NCBI GenBank assembly: GCA_017619815.1
Contig: JAFZRR010000049.1
Location: forward strand, 1 to 23,546
Source of the DNA: Bacilli bacterium
GTDB taxonomy: Bacteria; Bacillota_I; Bacilli_A; RFN20; CAG-826
Length of the DNA: 23,546 bases
Direction: 5' to 3'
How positions within the stretch are numbered: the first letter of the stretch is position 1; each line of letters begins with the position of its first letter. Shown here one piece after another: positions 1-6,784 of the stretch. A program made the position numbers and the translations under genes. Under the pieces are notes generated by a model. The model ran no database searches. It saw nothing but the letters and a program-made list of their open reading frames with translations, and was not told where the DNA came from.

Positions 1-2
1 CG

Positions 3-89
3 ATCCAAATTCCACAGTGGATGGTACAAAGATCTCTTATCAATGCAAGCAAAGAAAGAGACATTTCCCAACATATTACTAGGAGATAA
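3..89 (+). CDS. 3' end of an unidentified upstream gene (partial)
   Basis: All three forward frames are open across most of bases 1-80, so the frame is uncertain. I prefer the frame ending at TAA 87-89, because that stop sits between the rbgA Shine-Dalgarno AGGAG (81-85) and the rbgA ATG at 92, a usual operon junction. Its 28 visible residues (IQIPQWMVQRSL... ending HITRR) match no family I can name. The frame ending at TAA 97-99, overlapping rbgA by 8 bases, is the main alternative. The product is not identified. Confidence 0.25.
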   Translation: MQIPQWMVQRSLINASKERDISQHITRR

Positions 90-91
90 TT

Positions 92-934
92 ATGAATAAC
101 ATCCATTGGTTTCCTGGACATATGAATAAAGCTCTCCACGAAGTGGAAGAAAAAGTTAAAGTGATTGACGTTGTCATCGAACTTTTTGATGCACGCGCTC
201 CAAAATCATCTGTTAATGAGCATTTAGAAAAAGTCATTCAACACAAAAAGAAACTATACGTTTTCACAAAAGCCGATTTAGCGGATCCAGAACAAACCAC
301 TAAGTGGCAAAAACATTTCCGTACTGAAGATAGTGAAGTTTTAGTGATAAACGTCAATGATAAAAACTCATATAATTCCATTTCTAACGCTGTAATCCGT
401 TTAGGCAAATCCAAATGGGCTAAAGAAATGGCAAGAGGAATGAAACCACAACCAATTAGAACCATGATTATTGGTATTCCTAATGTTGGTAAATCCTCTC
501 TTATTAATTTATTAGCGAAGAGAAAAGCTGCTGGTGTACAAAATAAACCAGGTTATACACGTGGTGAACAATGGATTAAAGTGAATAAAGATTTCTTACT
601 TTTAGATACTCCTGGCATTTTACCAATGAGCTATGAAAGCCAAGAAAAAGCTGCAAATTTAGCTTTGGTGGGTTCTATTAGAGAAGATATCTTACCAAAT
701 AACGAATTAGTGGCTATCTTATTAAAGTTCTTAAAAGAACATTATCCAAACGCTTTAAAAGAACGTTTTGGTATTGAAAATATCGGTGAACCTAAAGACG
801 TTTTGGAAGATATTGCTAATAAACGTGGATTACTTGCTGGTAGTGGACGTTTAGATATATTAAAAGCCGAATCACTTTTATTAAAAGAATTTAAAGATGG
901 TCTTTTAGGAAGGATATCTTTAGAGTGGCTCTAG
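92..934 (+). CDS. rbgA: Ribosome biogenesis GTPase RbgA (YlqF)
   Basis: RbgA is a cytoplasmic GTPase that acts late in assembly of the 50S subunit in Firmicutes. The 280-residue protein has the circularly permuted G-motif order of the YlqF/YawG family: G4 TKAD at residues 59-62 comes first, then G1 GIPNVGKSS at 128-136, the G2 threonine near 156 and G3 DTPG at 172-175. The N-terminal IHWFPGHM segment is typical, and a C-terminal helical region of about 100 residues follows the G domain, as in RbgA. The length is normal. The start has AGGAG at 81-85, 6 bases before the ATG. It overlaps rnhB by 10 bases, the same rbgA-rnhB pairing as in Bacillus, so the two are translationally coupled. Identification is secure. 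Confidence 0.96.
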   Translation: MNNIHWFPGHMNKALHEVEEKVKVIDVVIELFDARAPKSSVNEHLEKVIQHKKKLYVFTKADLADPEQTTKWQKHFRTEDSEVLVINVNDKNSYNSISNAVIRLGKSKWAKEMARGMKPQPIRTMIIGIPNVGKSSLINLLAKRKAAGVQNKPGYTRGEQWIKVNKDFLLLDTPGILPMSYESQEKAANLALVGSIREDILPNNELVAILLKFLKEHYPNALKERFGIENIGEPKDVLEDIANKRGLLAGSGRLDILKAESLLLKEFKDGLLGRISLEWL

Positions 935-1548
935 ATTACGAACAACAATATTATAGTAAGGATATTAAATTAATAGTCGGCTGCGACGAAGCTGGAAGAG
1001 GTTGCCTTTTGGGTGATGTTTTTGCGGGTGCGGTCATATTACCGAAAGATTTTAAATGCGATTTGATTAATGATTCCAAGCAATTGAGTGAGAAACAGCG
1101 TGAACAAGCCTTTGAAATAATTAAGGAAAACGCGATTGCTTGGGGTGTCGGTAGATGTACCGCAGAAGAAATCGATAAGATTAATATTCTTAATGCTTCC
1201 CGTTTAGCGATGGAACGCGCGATTGAGAACATGAATCATGACTTCGACATGATAATTACCGATGCCGTGAAAATGAGCAAATATGACTGCCCAAAAGACG
1301 CATTAATCCATGGTGATGCTTTAGCATTATGCGTTGCCGCAGCAAGTATTATCGCTAAAGTAAGCAGAGATCATTATTGCTATGAAATAGATAAAGAATA
1401 CCCAGAATACCAAATTGCTAAACATAAAGGTTATGGCACAAAGATACATTTAGAAGCGCTAGATAAATATGGTCCTAAGAAAGGGCTTCATAGGTTCACA
1501 TACGCTCCTGTCAAGAAACGTTTAGTCTCAAAAATTTCACTTTTTTAA
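925..1548 (+). CDS. rnhB: Ribonuclease HII
   Basis: RNase HII cuts the RNA strand of RNA-DNA hybrids and removes single ribonucleotides misincorporated in DNA. The 207-residue protein shows the family blocks in order: GCDEAGRG at 19-26 with metal ligands D21 and E22, NDSKQLSE at 49-56, the third acidic residue D113 in MIITDAV, HGDA at 129-132 (D131), AAASIIAKVSRD at 138-149, and the KHKGYGTKIH and LHRFTYAPV segments near the C-terminus. It starts with GTG, preceded by AGGAAGG at 907-913 inside rbgA, so it is coupled to rbgA. One oddity: the usual PLAGPV after DEAGRG is CLLGDV here, although all four acidic residues remain. R190, in the conserved HR of the tail, is encoded by AGG. Confidence 0.95.
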   Translation: MALDYEQQYYSKDIKLIVGCDEAGRGCLLGDVFAGAVILPKDFKCDLINDSKQLSEKQREQAFEIIKENAIAWGVGRCTAEEIDKINILNASRLAMERAIENMNHDFDMIITDAVKMSKYDCPKDALIHGDALALCVAAASIIAKVSRDHYCYEIDKEYPEYQIAKHKGYGTKIHLEALDKYGPKKGLHRFTYAPVKKRLVSKISLF

Positions 1549-1574
1549 AATATTTTGTAAAAATTTGCGAAAAC

Positions 1575-1599
1575 ACCCCCTATTTCTTTAGTAGGAGGT
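1575..1599 (+). promoter_or_regulatory. Hairpin enclosing the dprA Shine-Dalgarno
   Basis: ACCCCCTA (1575-1582) can pair with TAGGAGGT (1592-1599), seven pairs with one C-A mismatch and a 9-base loop. The right arm is the dprA Shine-Dalgarno AGGAGG (1593-1598). A T5 run follows at 1601-1605, so the element could also act as a weak intrinsic terminator for rbgA-rnhB. Pairing is seen in the sequence; either role is inference. Confidence 0.5.
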
Positions 1600-1607
1600 A
1601 TTTTTAT

Positions 1608-2381
1608 ATGAACTCAAGAGAAGCAATCATTGCATTAGTCATTAAATATAACGCTCAATGGGATGATGTCATGCACGCACTTACTAAAAGAGAAGAACCA
1701 GAAGAAGAATATTATCTTCAATATAAGAAAATGAAATGTAATGTGGTGACCATTCTTGATCCGGAATATCCGGTTCAATTAAAGCACGTTGTGAAACCAC
1801 CCCTCGCTTTGTTTTACTATGGAGACTTAAATATTCTTTCTAACTATTACAACAATATTTCAGTAGTGGGTTCTAGAGATTGTTCGGAATACGGTGAAAG
1901 AATCACAACAGAAATAGCGGGCGATTTAGCGGCAAAGGGTTATGTTATTGTTTCTGGTTTAGCCAAAGGTATTGACGCTACCGCTCATAAAGCCGCAATA
2001 GATAGAGGAGGAAAAACGGTCGCAGTATTAGGGACTGGTATTGATCATTGCTATCCATCAGAAAACCTGAAACTATATTGGAAAATAAAGAAAGACCACT
2101 TATTAATAAGTGAATACCCAAGAAACGCTTCCCCAGAACAAGAACCATTTCCATATCGTAATCGTTTAATTGCCGGTTTAAGCAAGACTCTTGTGGTTAC
2201 TGAAGCCAAGTATCAATCTGGTTCTTTAATCACCGTGACTTTTGCCTTAAATGGTAACGCTGATGTGATGTGCGTTCCTCATCGCGCTGGTGAACAATCG
2301 GAATGCAATCGCCTTATTATGAAAGGAGCAATTATGGTCGAAAACGCTAATGATGTCATTGAAGAGATGAGCAAATATTAA
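1608..2381 (+). CDS. dprA: DNA-processing protein DprA (Smf)
   Basis: DprA binds incoming single-stranded DNA and loads RecA during natural transformation; it is also widespread in species not known to be competent. The 257-residue protein consists mainly of the Rossmann-like DprA domain: SVVGSRDCSEYG near 84-95, SGLAKGIDATAHKAA near 119-133, LGTGIDHCYPSEN near 142-154, the FPYRNRLIAGLS block near 184-195, and SGSLITVTFAL near 206-216 (usually SGALITA). A short helical N-terminus of about 60 residues is present. The C-terminal winged-helix (DML1-like) domain of many longer homologues is missing, so this is a short form. It follows rnhB by 59 bases and has a strong AGGAGG 9 bases before the ATG, inside a potential hairpin. 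Two CCG proline codons lie close together in DPEYPV. Confidence 0.93.
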   Translation: MNSREAIIALVIKYNAQWDDVMHALTKREEPEEEYYLQYKKMKCNVVTILDPEYPVQLKHVVKPPLALFYYGDLNILSNYYNNISVVGSRDCSEYGERITTEIAGDLAAKGYVIVSGLAKGIDATAHKAAIDRGGKTVAVLGTGIDHCYPSENLKLYWKIKKDHLLISEYPRNASPEQEPFPYRNRLIAGLSKTLVVTEAKYQSGSLITVTFALNGNADVMCVPHRAGEQSECNRLIMKGAIMVENANDVIEEMSKY

Positions 2382-2392
2382 CGAAAAAAATG

Positions 2393-2417
2393 TTAAATAA
2401 ATAACTCTTTTATTTAA
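2393..2417 (+). terminator. AT-only inverted repeat after dprA (weak terminator candidate)
   Basis: TTAAATAAA (2393-2401) and TTTATTTAA (2409-2417) form a perfect 9-bp stem with a 7-base loop. It contains no G-C pairs and is not followed by a long T run, so termination would be weak. It separates dprA from the topA promoter. Confidence 0.3.
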
Positions 2418-2441
2418 TATAGGAAATCGGTTTCAAAGCAG

Positions 2442-2470
2442 TTGACAAGTACTTGCAAGATGTCCATAAT
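2442..2470 (+). promoter_or_regulatory. Sigma-A type promoter for topA
   Basis: A perfect -35 TTGACA (2442-2447) is followed by a 17-base spacer and -10 CATAAT (2465-2470), which matches 5 of 6 consensus bases. The transcript would start near 2476-2478, giving a leader of about 20 bases with AGGAG at 2484-2488. The palindrome CAAGTACTTG (2446-2455) overlaps the end of the -35 box and could be an operator. Confidence 0.75.
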
Positions 2471-2495
2471 TTAGAGCGACAAAAGGAGCGAATGG

Positions 2496-4595
2496 ATGAA
2501 ATTAGTTATCGTTGAATCCCCAGCCAAGTGTACGACAATCAAGCGTTACCTCGGTGAAGACTACCGTGTCGAAGCCTCTCTAGGACACATTCGTGACCTA
2601 GCCACAAAAGGCAAAGGCGGACTCGGTGTAGATGTCGATAACGGCTTCGCGCCTACGTATATTATTAATAAAGATAAAGAAGGAGTAGTGGGTAAATTAA
2701 GAGCCGCTGCTCGTGAAGCTGATGAAGTCATTTTAGCAACCGACCCTGATAGAGAAGGTGAATCCATTGCTTGGCACTTAGCCCAAGTCCTTGGTTTAGA
2801 TGTGAATAAGACAAAAAGACTAGAATTCCACGAAATTACTAGAGATTCCATCACTGAAGCAATGCAAAGTCCAAGACATATCGATTTGAACCTTGTTGCT
2901 TCTCAAGAAACAAGACGTATTTTAGATAGAATTATTGGATTTAAATTATCCACTCTTTTATATAAGAAAATTCACTCTCGTAGTGCGGGCCGTGTGCAAT
3001 CCGCAACCCTCAAATTAATCGCGGATCATGACTTAGAAATTGAAGCCTTTGTCCCAGAAGAATACTGGAATATTTTAACCAGTGCTCGCCTAGCACATAA
3101 AGACTTTCCACTTACATTAGTAAGTGTTAACGGCGAAGAAGTGAAGATTTCCAACGAAAAAGAAGCCAATAAAATCCTCGCTCAAATTCCTGAAAATTTA
3201 GTCATTAGCAACATCAAAAAAGAGTTCAGAACCAAAGAGAGTAAAGAACCATTTACCACATCCACAATGCAACAAGAAGCATTCGCGAGATTAAAGTTCA
3301 AAACTGATAAAACTCAAAGAGAAGCACAAAAGTTATATGAAGGTATTGAAGTCGATGGTGAACACGTCGGTTTAATTACCTATATGCGTACTGACTCCAC
3401 ACGTTTAAGCGAAACATACGTGCAAAGAGCGACTGCCTATATTATTGAAAACTATGGTAAAGAATATTTAGGTCGTGTTAAAAAGGAAAAGAAAACTGAA
3501 TTAATGCAAGATGCTCACGAAGCTATTCGTCCAACATCTAACCATAGAACGCCAGATTCTATTAGAAAGTATTTAACAAGCGATCAATATCGTCTTTATA
3601 AATTAATTTATAATCGTGCTTTAGCCAGCATGATGAAACCAAAGAAAGAAGAAGTAATGACCATTACTTTAAAAGGTGGAGATTTGGAGTTTAAACTTGA
3701 ACTTTCTCACACCGTTTTCAAAGGTTATGAAGCCGTCTATTATGATCCAGAAGAACCAAAAGATTACAGTGGTAACTTCCCAACTTTAGATATCGGTACT
3801 GAAGTTCCAGTAATTTCCAAGAGCGGTGAACAAAAATACACACAAGCTCCGGCAAAGTATTCTGAAGCCAAACTTGTTAAATTAATGGAAGACGTTGGTA
3901 TTGGTAGACCATCTACCTATGCTTCCACAATTAAAATCTTAAAAGATCGTAAATATGTCGATGATGTCGGTGGTATCCTCACTAGTACAGAACAAGGTAA
4001 GAAAACAGCCTATGTTTTAAACAAATATTTCCCTGAGATCATCAATGCGAAATACACTGCAAAGATGGAAGAACAACTCGATAACGTTCAATCCGCTGTC
4101 GAATCACGTGTTCAAGCTTTATCATCTTTCTATAACACCTTCATTAAACAAATTGATAACGCTTACGTTATCATGTACAAGGATAGAGAAGAGCCAACTG
4201 GCGATATTTGTCCAAAGTGCGGATCTCCACTTGTCTATAAAGAAGGCGCAAACGGTCGATTTATCGGTTGTAGTAACTACCCAGCATGTAAGTACGTGCA
4301 AAAGGAAAAGAAAGAAGTTGTCTATACCGGTGAAACATGCCCAATCTGCGGTAGACCACTCGTCGAAAGAAAAGATAAAAAAGGGAAGAAATTCGTTGCC
4401 TGTTCTGGATTCCCAACCTGCCATTATGTGAAAGAAGAAAAAGTGGTGATTGATGAATCTCAATACGTCAAGCCATGCCCAGAATGTGATGGCCACCTCA
4501 TTAAAAAGAGAGGCAAATATGGTTACTTCCTTGGATGTACGAACTATCCAACCTGTAACTACATGGAAAAAATATATAAAAAGAAACGGAAATAA
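2496..4595 (+). CDS. topA: DNA topoisomerase I (type IA)
   Basis: TopA relaxes negative supercoils behind transcription and replication complexes by a transient 5'-phosphotyrosine link. The 699-residue length matches Bacillus TopA. The N-terminal Toprim domain has E7 in VIVESPAK and DPDREGE at 83-89; SRSAGRVQSA is at 161-170, the active-site tyrosine is Y296 in LITYMRTDS, and VGIGRPSTYA is at 467-476. Three C-terminal zinc ribbons carry cysteines at 572/575/592/598, 615/618/636/642 and 661/664/681/687. The ATG at 2496 was chosen over an out-of-frame ATG at 2492 because it opens MKLVIVESPAK and lies 7 bases after AGGAG. It has its own promoter and terminator, so it is largely monocistronic. 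R698 is encoded by CGG, one of only two such codons found here. Confidence 0.98.
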   Translation: MKLVIVESPAKCTTIKRYLGEDYRVEASLGHIRDLATKGKGGLGVDVDNGFAPTYIINKDKEGVVGKLRAAAREADEVILATDPDREGESIAWHLAQVLGLDVNKTKRLEFHEITRDSITEAMQSPRHIDLNLVASQETRRILDRIIGFKLSTLLYKKIHSRSAGRVQSATLKLIADHDLEIEAFVPEEYWNILTSARLAHKDFPLTLVSVNGEEVKISNEKEANKILAQIPENLVISNIKKEFRTKESKEPFTTSTMQQEAFARLKFKTDKTQREAQKLYEGIEVDGEHVGLITYMRTDSTRLSETYVQRATAYIIENYGKEYLGRVKKEKKTELMQDAHEAIRPTSNHRTPDSIRKYLTSDQYRLYKLIYNRALASMMKPKKEEVMTITLKGGDLEFKLELSHTVFKGYEAVYYDPEEPKDYSGNFPTLDIGTEVPVISKSGEQKYTQAPAKYSEAKLVKLMEDVGIGRPSTYASTIKILKDRKYVDDVGGILTSTEQGKKTAYVLNKYFPEIINAKYTAKMEEQLDNVQSAVESRVQALSSFYNTFIKQIDNAYVIMYKDREEPTGDICPKCGSPLVYKEGANGRFIGCSNYPACKYVQKEKKEVVYTGETCPICGRPLVERKDKKGKKFVACSGFPTCHYVKEEKVVIDESQYVKPCPECDGHLIKKRGKYGYFLGCTNYPTCNYMEKIYKKKRK

Positions 4596-4608
4596 TTTCC
4601 GTTTTTTC
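4584..4608 (+). terminator. Intrinsic terminator overlapping the topA stop codon
   Basis: AAACGGAAA (4584-4592) pairs perfectly with TTTCCGTTT (4596-4604). The 3-base loop is exactly the topA stop codon TAA (4593-4595), and a T-rich run continues to 4607. The left arm therefore encodes the last three residues, including the rare CGG. Confidence 0.85.
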
Positions 4609-4619
4609 TTTTAATAAAT

Positions 4620-4625
4620 TAAAAT
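4620..4625 (+). promoter_or_regulatory. Candidate -10 box giving a leaderless xerC mRNA
   Basis: TAAAAT (4620-4625) ends 6 bases before the xerC ATG at 4632, where a transcript start would be expected. No Shine-Dalgarno is present and no convincing -35 is visible, since the preceding bases are the topA terminator. Tentative. Confidence 0.35.
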
Positions 4626-4631
4626 ATCGTT

Positions 4632-5570
4632 ATGAATAAACAAACGCATGACTTTTTAGACTATCTATTAAATGAGAGAAAGTACTCTCCAAAGACAGTA
4701 AATAGCTATAAATTCGATATCGAAAAGTTCTTTGACTTTTTATTAAAAGAAGGAGTCTTGATGGATGAAGTTGATCAAATTGTCATCCGTAATTTCTTAA
4801 CCGATGAACTTAATGCTGGGATATCCAAAAGATCATGCAAAAGAAGATTATCTTCTTTAAGACATTTCTATTACTACTTAGTGGACCAAAATATCGTTAA
4901 AGAAAATCCTTTCCTTTTAGTGGATTCTCCAAAGACTGATAAGAAATATCCACACGCTTTATATCGCGACCAAATCCAAGAAATTTTAAGAGAAAACGCA
5001 AAACGTACCGATGAACTCGCAATTAGAGATCAAGCAATTTTGTCTTTACTTTATTACTGTGGGCTTCGTGCTAGTGAACTAGTGGACCTCACTCTCCAAG
5101 ATATTAACTTTAGAACTAGAATTGTTCGTGTTATCGGTAAAGGAAATAAAGAACGTTTAGTCCCATTTACCGATGAATGTAAAGACGCCGTTCAAAGATA
5201 TATTAATGAGTCTAGACCACAACTTGTGACAAACAAGAACGTAACAACATCATTGCTATTTTTAAGCGACTATCCATTCGATCCAACAAAATTAAAAGAA
5301 CCAAAAATGACCACTCGTGGATTAGAGTATATTTTGGACCAAATTGAAGAAAAAACTGGAACATTTGTGGGTCTTCACCCACACCTCTTAAGACATAGTT
5401 TTGCTACCCATTTATTGGAAAACGGTGCAGATTTGCGCGTTATTCAGGAACTTTTGGGCCACGCTTCTTTGAACACAACACAGGTCTATACCCACATATC
5501 CGCTGAGGCGATGAAACAAGCGTATATTGATGCATTTCCACGTGCACGAAAGAAGGACGAAAACAAATAA
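4632..5570 (+). CDS. xerC: Tyrosine site-specific recombinase XerC/XerD
   Basis: Xer recombinases resolve chromosome dimers at dif sites during cell division. The 312-residue protein has an N-terminal SAM-like DNA-binding domain (about 1-100, with the typical YSPKTVNSYKFDI entry) and a C-terminal catalytic domain with all expected residues: R146 in GLRASE, K170 in IGKGNKER, H251 and R254 in HPHLLRHSF, H277 in LLGHASL and the nucleophile Y286 in QVYTHIS. The position after topA matches xerC (codV) of Bacillus, but trmFO between them and hslVU-codY after it are absent. The start is supported by family alignment only, as there is no Shine-Dalgarno and the ATG lies 36 bases after the topA stop. 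XerC and XerD are hard to separate by sequence; the symbol rests on gene order. Confidence 0.9.
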   Translation: MNKQTHDFLDYLLNERKYSPKTVNSYKFDIEKFFDFLLKEGVLMDEVDQIVIRNFLTDELNAGISKRSCKRRLSSLRHFYYYLVDQNIVKENPFLLVDSPKTDKKYPHALYRDQIQEILRENAKRTDELAIRDQAILSLLYYCGLRASELVDLTLQDINFRTRIVRVIGKGNKERLVPFTDECKDAVQRYINESRPQLVTNKNVTTSLLFLSDYPFDPTKLKEPKMTTRGLEYILDQIEEKTGTFVGLHPHLLRHSFATHLLENGADLRVIQELLGHASLNTTQVYTHISAEAMKQAYIDAFPRARKKDENK

Positions 5571-5571
5571 T

Positions 5572-5595
5572 GCCTTGTCTTAGACAAAGGCTTTT
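5572..5595 (+). terminator. Terminator after xerC
   Basis: GCCTTGTC (5572-5579) pairs with GACAAAGGC (5583-5591), with one bulged A and loop TTA, followed by TTTT (5592-5595). The T run is short and the hairpin overlaps the rpsB promoter, so termination may be partial. Confidence 0.55.
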
Positions 5596-5603
5596 GCTAA
5601 TAT
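5575..5603 (+). promoter_or_regulatory. Extended -10 promoter for rpsB-tsf
   Basis: -35 TTGTCT (5575-5580) is followed by a 17-base spacer and -10 TAATAT (5598-5603). TGC directly before the -10 (5595-5597) gives an extended -10 (TGnTAnnnT). A start near 5610 places the first leader hairpin at the very 5' end of the transcript. The promoter shares its bases with the xerC terminator. Confidence 0.6.
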
Positions 5604-5609
5604 ATTAAA

Positions 5610-5731
5610 CGCTGTGAGTAAATCACAGACTACACACACTGCGGATCGAACTCCCTTTGTGCCACACTAAAGACTGTGTTGGTGGTGAGTTTATAGAAAC
5701 AGTGGAGGACAAACATAAGGAGGCTCATAAA
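5610..5731 (+). promoter_or_regulatory. Structured 5' leader of rpsB (candidate S2 autoregulatory element)
   Basis: The expected leader is about 120 bases. CTGTGA (5612-5617) and TCACAG (5623-5628) form a perfect stem with loop GTAAA. A longer irregular hairpin follows: AACTCCC (5649-5655) pairs with GGTGAGTT (5684-5691) with a bulged T, an internal loop, then CCACAC (5662-5667) pairs with GTGTTGG (5676-5682) with a bulged T. Two SD-like sites follow, GGAGG at 5704-5708 region and AAGGAGG at 5717-5723, the second 8 bases before the ATG. Leader-mediated autoregulation is known for many ribosomal protein operons; for this one it is inference. Confidence 0.5.
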
Positions 5732-6784
5732 ATGAGTGAAGAAGAAAAGAAAGTAGTCGCTCAAGAAGAAGCGGCACCTGCAGCTAATGAAATGGCAGCA
5801 GTTATGCATGATCCTGATGCACCAATCATTACAATGAAGAAATTGTTAGAAGCTGGTTCCCATTTCGGTCATCAAACACGCAGATGGAACCCAAAGATGA
5901 AGAAATACATCTATGGTGCTCGTAATGGTGTTTACATTCTCGACTTACAACAAACAGTCGATCTAGTTAGCGTTGCTTACAAAGCAATGAAAGAAATCGT
6001 TGATAATGGTGGTAAAGTCTTATTTGTCGGTACAAAGAGACAATGCCAAGAAGCAGTCCAAGCTGAAGCATTACGTTCTGGCTCCTTCTACATCAACAAC
6101 AGATGGTTAGGTGGTACATTAACAAACTTCAAAACCATCCAATCCAGAATCAGATTCTTGAAAGAACTCGAAAGAAGAGAAGAAGAAGGCGAATTAGACC
6201 TCTTACCAAAACAAGAAGCTGCTCAACTTAGAAAAGAAAAAGAAAAATTATCCAAGAACCTTGAAGGTATCAAGGAAATGCGTAAAGTTCCAAACGCCTT
6301 ATTCGTCGTTGACCCACGCGTTGAACATAACGCAGTTGCCGAAGCTCGTAAATTAAATATCCCAGTGTTCGGTATCATTGACACAAACAGCGATCCAGAT
6401 GTCGTTGACTATGTCATTCCTGCAAACGATGATGCAATCCGTTCCGTTAGCTTAATCTTAGCGGTTATCGCTGACGCCATCGTCGAAAGCAAAGGTGGAT
6501 TACCAGTTGTCGCATACGTTAAAGACGAAGGCGAATCCATCACCATGAAAGATGTTATTCATCAAACAGAAAAAGAAAACGCTGAAAAATTAGCGAGAAT
6601 CAGAGCGGAAAGACAAGCACGTCAAGAAGCTTGGGAAAAAGAACAAGCTGAACGCGAAGCAGCCAGAAACGCCGCCAATGATGAAGAAGGCAAAAAACCA
6701 GCAAGAAAACCAGCTCCAAGAAAGAAAGCTGAACAACCAAAGGAAGAAGCTCCAAAAGCTGAAACCGAAGGAGAAAACAAATAA
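5732..6784 (+). CDS. rpsB: 30S ribosomal protein S2, with N- and C-terminal extensions
   Basis: S2 sits on the back of the 30S subunit between head and body and is needed for S1 binding and initiation. The core runs from about residue 32 (IITMKKLLEAGSHFGHQTRRW) to about 253, with RWLGGTLTNF at 124-133, PNALFVVDP at 187-195 and IPVFGIIDTNSDPD at 210-223. The ATG at 5732 was chosen because AAGGAGG (5717-5723) lies 8 bases before it; the frame stays open upstream to a TTG at 5657, but that region is the leader. The protein has 350 residues against a usual 230-260: a 31-residue acidic/alanine-rich N-terminus and a 97-residue C-terminal tail rich in Glu, Lys, Ala and Arg, probably coiled coil then disordered. 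The stop overlaps the tsf start (TAATG). Confidence 0.95.
   Translation: MSEEEKKVVAQEEAAPAANEMAAVMHDPDAPIITMKKLLEAGSHFGHQTRRWNPKMKKYIYGARNGVYILDLQQTVDLVSVAYKAMKEIVDNGGKVLFVGTKRQCQEAVQAEALRSGSFYINNRWLGGTLTNFKTIQSRIRFLKELERREEEGELDLLPKQEAAQLRKEKEKLSKNLEGIKEMRKVPNALFVVDPRVEHNAVAEARKLNIPVFGIIDTNSDPDVVDYVIPANDDAIRSVSLILAVIADAIVESKGGLPVVAYVKDEGESITMKDVIHQTEKENAEKLARIRAERQARQEAWEKEQAEREAARNAANDEEGKKPARKPAPRKKAEQPKEEAPKAETEGENK

Noticed and set aside
1491..1493. AGG reassigned to methionine, as reported in some uncultivated Bacilli
   Set aside because: AGG encodes the conserved arginine of HR in RNase HII (R190) and fits K/R positions in polC, so AGG is read as arginine here.
5657..5731. rpsB start at TTG 5657, giving 375 residues
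   Set aside because: The frame is open, but this stretch forms the leader hairpin, has no SD, and AAGGAGG sits 8 bases before ATG 5732.
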